The position numbers and the translations under genes were made by a program. A stretch of 20,358 nt of DNA, from the IMG/VR virus record IMGVR_UViG_3300032892_000011, positions 1-20,358 of that record. One strand, 5' to 3'. Positions 1 to 5,792 of this stretch are shown here, piece by piece (within the stretch, counting starts at the first letter, position 1; every line of letters starts with the position of its first letter). The stretch is from a virus. A model generated the notes under the pieces. The model was given only the letters and a program-made list of their open reading frames with translations, had not been told where the DNA came from and made no database searches.

Positions 1-297
1 TTCTTCCGGGTAGCAGTCATCATCAGTGGTCCAGATGATGTCCGCGTCCCCCTGCAGGGCCTTGAGGAACCCGAACGACCTGCACGCTGACGTGCGGCGG
101 GGGATGATCCACTCGTCCTCGCCGAGTTCAGCGAAGTCCCGCCAGGAGTAATGTTCCGCGCCGGAGATCGCGAACGTCGGCTCCGGATTGTCCTCCACCA
201 GGATGACCCGGGCGTCCCGCAGGTCATCCTTCCACTCGTCAAGCCAGCGCAGCGCGCATTCCTCGCGGATCGTCGGGACGACAACAGCCACGCTCAC
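1..297 (-). CDS. GT75-like (reversibly glycosylated polypeptide family) glycosyltransferase, partial
   Basis: The frame is open from GTG at 297 to the left edge, so only the first 99 residues are visible. They begin with a beta strand typical of GT-A folds (VSVAVVVPTIRE), followed by ILVEDNPEP near residue 33, the segment IIPRRTSACRSFGFLKA at 64-80, and an acidic DDD at 92-94 in TTDDDCYPEE. The RRTSACRSFG plus DDDCYP pair resembles the reversibly glycosylated polypeptide / UDP-arabinopyranose mutase group (GT75), where the acidic triplet binds metal and nucleotide sugar. The start is set by a GTGA overlap with the stop of the upstream methyltransferase, which implies translational coupling. 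A role in modifying sugars on virion protein or DNA is inferred from the neighbours. The missing C-terminus prevents a check of the remaining active-site residues. Confidence 0.78.
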   Translation of the reverse strand, partial: MSVAVVVPTIREECALRWLDEWKDDLRDARVILVEDNPEPTFAISGAEHYSWRDFAELGEDEWIIPRRTSACRSFGFLKALQGDADIIWTTDDDCYPEE

Positions 298-929
298 CGG
301 GAGATCACCAAGGCGAAAGAGTCCATTCCGTTGTCCGGGCCGCGAACCCAGTCCGGGTCGAAGTGCCTGTAGAGGTCGGGGCGTTCCCGCCATCCGAGCC
401 GGGCCAGTTCCGCGATCCACCAGCCGCGCTTGCGGACGGTGGCGTGATAGTCGCGCCCTTCCCAGTGGTCCGCTCTCTGGGAGATGGAGCAGATGAACAG
501 GCCGGCCGGGGCCAGGTGCGCGGCCACGTTCCCCATCACCGCGCCGATGAGCGGCTCCGGGATGTGCTCGAGCACCTCCCACGCGGTCACCACGTCGAAC
601 GACAGCAGCACGCCGTCGTCGTCTTCCAGGGTGAACGGGCAGGTGATGTCTGCGGTGAACAGGTTCCCCGGGATGACCGGCCACTCCGCCCTGGAGGTGC
701 GCCTGCTGTAGTCCGACCCGTCCACCCCCGCGGCGAAACCGCCGTCCCTGAGGATGGACGCGACGAGGCCGCCGCCCGCGCAGCCCAGGTCAAGCAGCCG
801 CACCCCGGGGATCAGCTGGAACAGTTTCCGGTTGAACCCCGGGTGCACGGTCGAATCAGTAGCGGTGCCCTTCGGGTGGGTGTGGTCCAGTGACCACCCG
901 GCGACCGGGTGGCCGGTCGCGATCCTCAC
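294..929 (-). CDS. SAM-dependent class I methyltransferase
   Basis: This 211-residue protein has the core of a Rossmann-type methyltransferase. The glycine-rich SAM-binding motif I is LLDLGCAGGG at about residues 45-54, an acidic residue that could contact the SAM ribose is D70 (GVDGSD), and FDVVTAWEVLEHIPEPL at 111-127 matches the motif IV region of the methyltransferase 11/23 type. The reading frame continues upstream to 1007, but GTG at 929 overlaps the glycosyltransferase stop by four bases (GTGA) and gives a protein that starts just before the conserved part, so it is preferred. It sits between two glycosyltransferases, which suggests methylation of a sugar or a small molecule attached to the virion. 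The substrate cannot be read from the sequence. Confidence 0.85.
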   Translation of the reverse strand: MRIATGHPVAGWSLDHTHPKGTATDSTVHPGFNRKLFQLIPGVRLLDLGCAGGGLVASILRDGGFAAGVDGSDYSRRTSRAEWPVIPGNLFTADITCPFTLEDDDGVLLSFDVVTAWEVLEHIPEPLIGAVMGNVAAHLAPAGLFICSISQRADHWEGRDYHATVRKRGWWIAELARLGWRERPDLYRHFDPDWVRGPDNGMDSFALVISR

Positions 930-1627
930 CGGAAAGTCAGGGTCCTCTTCGAGTCCAGCACCTTCCGGACGGTCGCGATGTCCGCGGCCATCCGGTCCCG
1001 CCGCCACACGGCGTACGCCTGCGCGTCAGCAGCGCCGTTCAGCCGCTCCGACTCCGAATACACCCTGTCCGGGGCACCGCCGTCCTTGCCCATCGAGTAG
1101 TGGAAGTTCTCGAACAGGACCTCCGGGACAAGCTTCAGGCACCGGGCACCACGGCCGAGATCGGCCCACGCGTTGTCGATCCAGTAGTGGGCCATGGACG
1201 GCTCGCAGAACCAGCCGAGCGCCTTCACGATGTCAGAGGAGATCAGCACGTTCTCCGGGACATCAGTACGCCGGTCGTCACCCGGGTACACCATCCCCGA
1301 CCCGCCCATGCCCGCGAGCGCGTCCATGAGGATCGTGTCCCAGTGCGGCGTGGCGAAGACAATATCGTCCTCGGCGCACATCAGCGCGTCGTAATCGTCC
1401 GCGAACATGCCCGCCGCATAGTTCCGCTTCGGGCCGATCATGCCCCGCGGGTCGAGGACGACCTGCCTGGTCCGTCCCCAGTCGACACCCTCGTACGTGC
1501 CGAGGTCATCGGGATCGAGGATGAACACCATGTCCGCATGGTCTACGGTGTCCTCGTATGCCCGCAGGAGCCGCTCGCAGTTCGCCTTGCGGCCCCGGAC
1601 AGGCACCATGATCAGCAGGCCGGCCAC
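926..1627 (-). CDS. GT-A fold glycosyltransferase
   Basis: This 233-residue protein starts with a typical GT-A nucleotide-binding strand (LLIMVPVRGRKANCERLL, residues 4-21). FILDPDD follows near 35-41, then GPKRNYAAG at 65-73 and an acidic metal-binding motif EDD at 86-88 (MCAEDDIVF). The later segment FENFHYSMGKDGGAPDRVY resembles the acceptor end of phage-encoded family 2-like glycosyltransferases. It is of normal length for a single-domain enzyme with no membrane segment, so it should act in the cytoplasm on a nucleotide-sugar donor. The GTG start lies just after the TGA of the upstream gene, and the stop overlaps the methyltransferase start. The acceptor may be a virion protein or DNA base, which is inference. 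Confidence 0.8.
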   Translation of the reverse strand: MAGLLIMVPVRGRKANCERLLRAYEDTVDHADMVFILDPDDLGTYEGVDWGRTRQVVLDPRGMIGPKRNYAAGMFADDYDALMCAEDDIVFATPHWDTILMDALAGMGGSGMVYPGDDRRTDVPENVLISSDIVKALGWFCEPSMAHYWIDNAWADLGRGARCLKLVPEVLFENFHYSMGKDGGAPDRVYSESERLNGAADAQAYAVWRRDRMAADIATVRKVLDSKRTLTFR

Positions 1628-1628
1628 C

Positions 1629-2147
1629 TCACACGACCCCTGCGCTGACCCGGATCTGCCCGATCTGCGCGGTCGCCGAATACACGACCTGCCCGGACTC
1701 GTGATCCATCAGCAGCGGCGACGACGTGCCGATCGTCGTACCGCTAGTCGAGACGGTGCCCACCACCACCGACTCCCACCCCGTGTTCGCCGTGTTCCCG
1801 ACAACCAGCACCGACCCCGCCGCGGTGGTCACCGACGACGACGTGACCACCGTGGACGTCCCCGCGGTGTACCCGGCGTTCAGCGTCGACACCGACGACC
1901 CCACCGACACGTAACTAGCCGCGTACAACGTGGCAGTCACGTTCTGCAACTCCAGCGGGCGGCTGCCCGGCGGCACCGGGAACCCGCTCGCCTGACCGCA
2001 GCCCAGACCCCCCACATACACCGGGTACTGCCCTATGTTCACCACCCGGACCGTGTTAATCGCCGACGTGTTCGGCGTGAAAATCCACGTCGGCGTCACA
2101 GCCGGCACAACCGACTGACCCGTACCCGGCGGAAGATTCAACGGCAT
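1629..2147 (-). CDS. Small beta-rich virion-associated protein (hypothetical)
   Basis: This 172-residue protein is rich in Ser, Thr, Val and Gly, with alternating hydrophobic residues as expected of a beta-sandwich. It has no signal peptide or membrane helix. NTVRVVNIGQYPVYVGG near residues 31-47 and GFPVPPGSRPLEL near 55-67 resemble small decoration or head-fibre-type proteins found downstream of capsid genes. The C-terminal part (SVGSSVSTLNAGYTAG, then VVVGTVSTSGTTIG) looks like a beta-structured fibre or adhesin domain. The ATG at 2147 follows a very strong ribosome binding site (AGGAGGAGG) six bases upstream, which suits a highly expressed structural protein. The N-terminal half is similar in style to the 100-residue protein just upstream. 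No firm function can be assigned. Confidence 0.72.
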   Translation of the reverse strand: MPLNLPPGTGQSVVPAVTPTWIFTPNTSAINTVRVVNIGQYPVYVGGLGCGQASGFPVPPGSRPLELQNVTATLYAASYVSVGSSVSTLNAGYTAGTSTVVTSSSVTTAAGSVLVVGNTANTGWESVVVGTVSTSGTTIGTSSPLLMDHESGQVVYSATAQIGQIRVSAGVV

Positions 2148-2179
2148 GAAAGCCTCCTCCTAGTCGCTGCCCGAGGGGC

Positions 2180-2482
2180 TTATTCGTAGGTGACGTTCGA
2201 GGCGTAGCCGATGGAGAAGTTCGTCCCGGACGCGGAGTAGCCGTAGATCTTCGAGCTGGCCACGACCTGGCACTGGGTCAGGATGAGGCTCCCCCCGGCG
2301 GGGATTTCCACCCCTGCGGTAGCGGCTGCCGAGGACACCGACGGGCCGACGGCCACGTACCCGAGGTTGGCGCCGCTGTTGGTGACTACCAGGTCCCTGA
2401 CGTAGGTCGTGCCGGTGGTGTAAAGCGCGGTCGAGCTGGTGATGCCGGTCGCGGTGGTAAGCCACGAGGTCGCGATGGCCAC
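2180..2482 (-). CDS. Small beta-rich virion-associated protein (hypothetical)
   Basis: This 100-residue protein starts at GTG 2482 with AGGGAG upstream. It is dominated by short beta-prone stretches: TTYVRDLVVTNSGANLGYVAVGPSV and EIPAGGSLILTQCQVV. The pattern of a value strand, then IPAGGSL, then a closing strand (SKIYGYSASGTNFSIGY) is common in small phage decoration or head proteins. It lies 32 bases upstream of the 172-residue protein with the same kind of fold signature, and the pair may be a duplication of one small domain. The location just after the capsid gene supports a virion role. No catalytic motif is visible. Confidence 0.68.
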   Translation of the reverse strand: MAIATSWLTTATGITSSTALYTTGTTYVRDLVVTNSGANLGYVAVGPSVSSAAATAGVEIPAGGSLILTQCQVVASSKIYGYSASGTNFSIGYASNVTYE

Positions 2483-2571
2483 AAAACTCCCTGGTTCTGC
2501 GAGTGACTTGGTTGGGGTTGCGCGGCCAGGCCGCAGTTATTCAGTTGTGAGTCAGCCGAACGGCGGCCAAC

Positions 2572-2577
2572 GATAAT
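2572..2577 (+). promoter_or_regulatory. Possible -10 element for a leaderless gene
   Basis: GATAAT ends seven bases before the ATG at 2584, the distance expected if transcription begins at the start codon. A weak TTGTGA lies at 2545-2550, but the 21-base spacer is longer than usual. This is a suggestion from spacing only. Confidence 0.3.
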
Positions 2578-2583
2578 GGCTGG

Positions 2584-2919
2584 ATGAGCGAGAATTGGCA
2601 ATGGGGTGCAGTCATCGACTCCGACTGGCTAGACGCCCAGGAGGCATTCGGCCGGTGGATAGACGCGAACCCCGATCACCCCGCCGTAGCCGCCTACCGG
2701 GAACTGTCCCGCTGGAGCGGCGAACGCGGCATTGACGTCGACCTGTACCGACTAGGCAGCGACGGCCCGCTGCGGATTCTCAGCCGCGCCGGATTCTGCG
2801 TCGACTTCAGGGGAGACCCGATCCGGGTCACGGTGGAAACGAGCGGCGGCTACCGGGAAGAGTTCCCGGAAGGGCTTGACGTGTCCGCGCTGGTCGATCT
2901 CATCGCGGAACTAGCCTGA
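2584..2919 (+). CDS. Hypothetical protein on opposite strand, possibly leaderless
   Basis: This 111-residue, acidic, soluble-looking protein is read against the surrounding head operon. It has an even amino acid composition with aromatic and acidic residues (SENWQWGAVIDSDWLDAQEAF at the start, RVTVETSGGYREEFPEGLDV near the end) and a C-terminal helix (SALVDLIAELA), unlike the Arg/Pro-rich shadow frames of this GC-rich DNA. No ribosome binding site precedes the ATG; instead GATAAT at 2572-2577 lies so close that the transcript could start at or beside the ATG. Leaderless messages are common in actinobacteria. No family is recognised. It could be a small accessory gene expressed independently, for example from a prophage. 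Confidence 0.6.
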   Translation: MSENWQWGAVIDSDWLDAQEAFGRWIDANPDHPAVAAYRELSRWSGERGIDVDLYRLGSDGPLRILSRAGFCVDFRGDPIRVTVETSGGYREEFPEGLDVSALVDLIAELA

Positions 2920-2980
2920 AACCTCGAAGGCCCGGCCGCGGTGGTCCGTAGTCTCGGGCAACCCGGACTTCCTGCGGATC

Positions 2981-3175
2981 ATGCAGGAGCAGGTCTACGA
3001 GCACACGGGGATCTGGCCGGGCGGCCCGTATGAGGACAGGCGTCACGAGCACGCTTGGTCGATCGTGCAGACCGGTGAGCCAGTCCGGGCACTGGATGCC
3101 TGGATACACCGGGACGTGCCCGGACTGGCTCGTAAGAGGCTGGCTGGAAGCGATCTCCAGCCATCGTTGTGGTGA
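2981..3175 (+). CDS. Possible small hypothetical protein
   Basis: This 64-residue frame lies downstream of the 111-residue plus-strand gene. Its composition (QEQVYEHTGIWPGGPYEDRR, then HAWSIVQTGEPVRALDAWI) looks protein-like. The same frame remains protein-like for about 20 codons before the ATG at 2981, back to a stop near 2911, but with no usable start there. That could mean an unusual start, a decayed gene or a frameshifted continuation. No good ribosome binding site is visible. The frame contains both arms of a 16-bp inverted repeat, which could equally be the real reason this stretch is conserved. Confidence 0.3.
   Translation: MQEQVYEHTGIWPGGPYEDRRHEHAWSIVQTGEPVRALDAWIHRDVPGLARKRLAGSDLQPSLW
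3077..3131. repeat. Perfect 16-bp inverted repeat (candidate terminator or processing hairpin)
   Basis: The arms GAGCCAGTCCGGGCAC (3077-3092) and GTGCCCGGACTGGCTC (3116-3131) are perfect complements separated by 23 bases. The hairpin would lie 67 bases after the capsid stop on the minus-strand message. No T-rich tail follows on either strand, so if it terminates it would be of the tail-less kind proposed for actinobacteria. It may instead protect the 3' end of the capsid message. Confidence 0.6.
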
Positions 3176-3197
3176 CTACCGAGAATCGGACATACCG

Positions 3198-4394
3198 TTA
3201 CGAATACGGCGTTACGTCCGAAACCTGTAGTCCTTGGAGGATACCGCTATAGAAGGGCGCTTGGGCCACGAGGGTGCCGAGCAGGAAGATGGAGTACCTG
3301 AACGTGGCGTCGATCACGGGCCAGGCCACACTGACGTAGTCCTGGACGCAGATCATCTCCCACGCGTTGTCCACGTGGCTCCACGTCTGCGGGAGCTGGT
3401 AGGACATGAGCAGGGCCGTGCCCTGGCTCATCCACGGGTGAACGGTGAGCTTCACCGTCGACCTCGTGACCGGGTTGACGAACTCCGCGACGGCCGCTCC
3501 CGCTCGGATTCCGCTGATCTGATCCTGCGAAATATTGAGCAGGTAATTCAGGCCCGCACCCTGCGTGAGCATGTCGTTTGCCAACCGCATGAGGTCGCCG
3601 CCGTCCGCGACAATCTCACTCGGGTCCGCCCTGTAAACCCCGGGCGTGACATTATTCATGCCATTGTTTTCCCACAATCCGTCCAATGCCGTGAAAATGG
3701 CATTAGTCGAAAGGTGGGTTCCGACGGACTGGTTGACGTAGCCGCCCTGCCACACGTTGGACGCCTCGAACCCGACATTCGCGTACGGGCCGGAACCCGT
3801 GTCCGACAGGCCGGACAGGACCGGGATCAGTCCTTCCATCCGCTGCGAGGAACCCGTGCCGGTGTCCGCGCCAGGCGGGGTGCCGTTCGCGGCAACCGGG
3901 TCGTTGCCCTGGATGGTGAACCGGATACCGCCGACCGCGTTGCTGGTCTGCTTACCCGTGTACGTCGTACCCGACTGCACCGACGTGCCCGCCTGCAGGT
4001 ACACCGTCGCGGAGTTCCCCGCATAGTAGACGTTGTACTGCTGGGCACCTGCCACCGGGGCGATCACCACGTCGACCACCTGGCCGGCGCTGGTGGTGAC
4101 CGTTCCCGCGGTGGACGCGGCGGTCTCGCCGAAGTAGTTCAGCGCCGTGATCTGCACGTGCGCGGTGCCGGTCGTGCCGACCGCGGTCTCGTTGGACCCG
4201 GCCGTGCGGGCGGTCAGGGTGGGTGCGGCGGGGGTCGCGAGGTTCTGCGAAGAACCCGCCAGCAACTGATACTCCTCGCCCAACATCATTTCCTGGAGGA
4301 GGACGAGGTTGGCGAGGGCGGAGATGTCCTCGAACCCCTGGCCCTGGAACTGGGCGAGCCAGCTCAGGGACTCGGACAAGCCGAAAAAGCGGTA
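3198..4394 (-). CDS. Major capsid protein, exon 3 (C-terminal 398 residues)
   Basis: This exon encodes residues 224-621 of the spliced capsid protein. It starts in phase 0 right after the last G of intron 2 with YRFFGLSESLSWLAQF and continues through the long spine-type helix GQGFEDISALANLVLLQEM, as in HK97-fold capsid proteins. Residues about 278-371 (from PAAPTLTA to SGTTYTG) look like an inserted Ig or fibronectin type III-like beta domain, with ALNYFGETAAS and QQYNVYYAG as typical strands. The rest (MEGLIPVLSGLSDTG to the end) returns to capsid A/P-domain-like sequence, ending DVTPYS. TTG at 4379 could serve as an isolated start, but no ribosome binding site precedes it and the frame continues into the splice site, so this is an exon and not a separate gene. 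Confidence 0.85.
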   Translation of the reverse strand, partial: YRFFGLSESLSWLAQFQGQGFEDISALANLVLLQEMMLGEEYQLLAGSSQNLATPAAPTLTARTAGSNETAVGTTGTAHVQITALNYFGETAASTAGTVTTSAGQVVDVVIAPVAGAQQYNVYYAGNSATVYLQAGTSVQSGTTYTGKQTSNAVGGIRFTIQGNDPVAANGTPPGADTGTGSSQRMEGLIPVLSGLSDTGSGPYANVGFEASNVWQGGYVNQSVGTHLSTNAIFTALDGLWENNGMNNVTPGVYRADPSEIVADGGDLMRLANDMLTQGAGLNYLLNISQDQISGIRAGAAVAEFVNPVTRSTVKLTVHPWMSQGTALLMSYQLPQTWSHVDNAWEMICVQDYVSVAWPVIDATFRYSIFLLGTLVAQAPFYSGILQGLQVSDVTPYS

Positions 4395-5575
4395 CTTGTT
4401 GTTACTCGCCGCTCAGAACAGAGTGGCGGGGGCGGTCGTTTCCGCCGCCCTCTGCGCGTCTCCGCGCAGGTCGGACTCTACCTTGGTCTGGTGATGACGC
4501 TTCTTGCCAGCGCTGATCTTCGCGCGATGCTCAGCAGTGAACGGGCCGAGTTTCGCGCCGACCCTAGCCTTTGCCGAGCACTGTCTGCTGCAGTACACGT
4601 GCTCGCCCGTCCGGTGCTTCGGCTGGGCAAGGAACGTGCCGCCGCACGTCTCGCAGGTGAACTCCCGCTTGCCGCCCTTCCAGAGCGGGTGGAGTTCGCC
4701 TGAGAACTTAGTGCGGATGTCGTAGACCGGTTCCCTGTCGGGAACCAGTCCGCAGGCGCTGGTCACGCGCTCGATGCACGCCACGGCATCGGTGTTGATC
4801 TCGCTGCCGGTGAACCGGAAGACCCGGTAGCCGGCCTCGGCGAGAGCAGTGTCGCGGAGTGCATCTTTGGCTTTCTGCTGCGGCAGGGAGTGGACTTGCC
4901 CGTCTGCCTCGATGACGACCGGAGCTTGGTTGATCTCGATATCCACCAAGTAGGTTCCCAGCAGTATGGACTGCGTGCGGAACCCGATCCGGGCTGTTTT
5001 CAGGGCGTCGTGCAGGCGGCGTTCGATGGCTGTGTTGATGGCGGGACTTTCCCGCACCTTGGCCAGCCGGGCGAGTGTTGCCGTCCGCGCCTTGGCCGCG
5101 AACTCCGGCGTCCTGGTGGCGAGCCGGTGCGCTTCACGCCGCTCCGGAGACCACTCATTGCCTGTCATGTTGCCGCGAGGGCGAATGACTACGCCAGCGT
5201 CCAGGATTACCTGCTTGATCTTGGGCTTGCCACGCTGATATTCGGCCATGAGGACTTCCAGTCCTTCTCCGGCTTCGTACCGTCGTGCGATTTCCTGTCG
5301 CTCAGCAGGGATCAGAGGCTTCTGACCTTTAATCCTTGCCACGTTAAGATTGTACTATCACCAGATCCCGCGTGCCGAGTCTCTGAACCTTGACCCTGGG
5401 CGTGTCGCCTTTAGGCCCTCGGCTGCTGATTACCCCTGCCGCTCGCTTCTCGGACCGTCGCGCTCGCCCTTTCGGGCCACGCTGTGGTGCGAGCGGGTGA
5501 CGCGGGCTTCCCAGCAATTCTCGCGGTTTTCACTCACGGGTCACCCCGCGAGGCCCCTACCTGCTAATTCATGCA
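4395..5575 (-). ncRNA. Group I intron 2 in the capsid gene (1181 nt)
   Basis: On the minus strand the 5' splice follows CCCT (last exon base 5576) and the intron ends in G at 4395, giving a phase-0 join VP/YRFF. Visible core parts are: TAGGGG shortly inside, which can pair with CCCT as P1; P2 arms CTCGCGG and CCGCGAG (5546-5552 with 5520-5526); AATTGCTGGGAAGCCC (5504-5519), resembling the Q/P4 element, whose GCTG can pair with CAGC in AATCAGCAGCC; and GGTTCAGAGACTCGGCACG (5371-5389), a close match to the classical R/P7 element. GGTGATAGTAC, just before the endonuclease start, is a candidate S element. The 3' end GCGGCGAGTAACAA is shared with intron 1. A self-splicing ribozyme with a homing endonuclease in a peripheral loop is the natural reading. 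The exact boundaries are inferred from frame and ribozyme rules. Confidence 0.82.
4413..5342 (-). CDS. Intron-encoded homing endonuclease, Vsr-like (EDxHD / DUF559 type), in intron 2
   Basis: This 309-residue protein has an N-terminal helical DNA-reading part (AERQEIARRYEAGEGLEVLMAE). A PD-(D/E)xK-like nuclease core spans about 105-185, with E107, D134 (LVDIEI), E145 and D147 in VVIEADGQVH, H151 and a later D160 or D164 (KDALRDTALAEAGYRVFRF). This is the EDxHD layout known from I-Bth0305I-like homing enzymes. A zinc-binding knuckle follows: C230, C233, C251, C255 around HPLWKGGKREFTC. A short basic nuclease-associated modular motif lies at 268-281 (FTAEHRAKISAGKK). The GTG start at 5342 is weak and lies just inside the ribozyme core; the stop is 15 bases before the intron end. 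It should cut the intronless capsid allele. It is clearly paralogous to the enzyme of intron 1. Confidence 0.87.
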   Translation of the reverse strand: MARIKGQKPLIPAERQEIARRYEAGEGLEVLMAEYQRGKPKIKQVILDAGVVIRPRGNMTGNEWSPERREAHRLATRTPEFAAKARTATLARLAKVRESPAINTAIERRLHDALKTARIGFRTQSILLGTYLVDIEINQAPVVIEADGQVHSLPQQKAKDALRDTALAEAGYRVFRFTGSEINTDAVACIERVTSACGLVPDREPVYDIRTKFSGELHPLWKGGKREFTCETCGGTFLAQPKHRTGEHVYCSRQCSAKARVGAKLGPFTAEHRAKISAGKKRHHQTKVESDLRGDAQRAAETTAPATLF

Positions 5576-5792
5576 AGGGACATTCAGCCGGTACTGGGTC
5601 TGGGACCCCGAACCGGGAAGGTGAAGCGGCCAGGTGGAACCGGAGATCCCGGTCTGGCCGGACTGGACGAGTTCCGGCAGGGAGATGTCGACGACGCCCT
5701 GGCCGCCGGTCTGGGAGCCGGAGATGCCGAGCAGGCCGTAGACGGTCTTGGCGAGACCCTGGCCTGCCGGGCGGGGGAACTTGTTCCGGAAG
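5576..5792 (-). CDS. Major capsid protein, exon 2 (about 72 residues)
   Basis: This is the middle coding segment, too short to stand alone: it has no start codon and runs out of frame into both introns. It encodes FRNKFPRPAGQGLAKTVYG, then LLGISGSQTGGQGVVDIS, LPELVQSGQTGISGST and WPLHLPGSGSQTQYRLNVP. With the last two bases of exon 1 (CT) the first base here completes a Leu codon, so the joined protein reads YPVYTLFRNKFPRP, a typical capsid N-arm/E-loop transition. It ends after CCT at 5576 in phase 0 and joins to YRFFGLSES. The lengths of exons 1, 2 and 3 (452, 217 and 1197 bases) sum to 622 codons including the stop. Confidence 0.82.

Noticed and set aside
3234-4703. Long plus-strand frame of 489 codons over the capsid exon 3 and intron 2
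   Set aside because: It is the antisense shadow of the capsid and endonuclease genes. Its product is Arg/Gly/Val-rich without domains and crosses the intron boundary; GC-rich codon bias on the other strand keeps it open.
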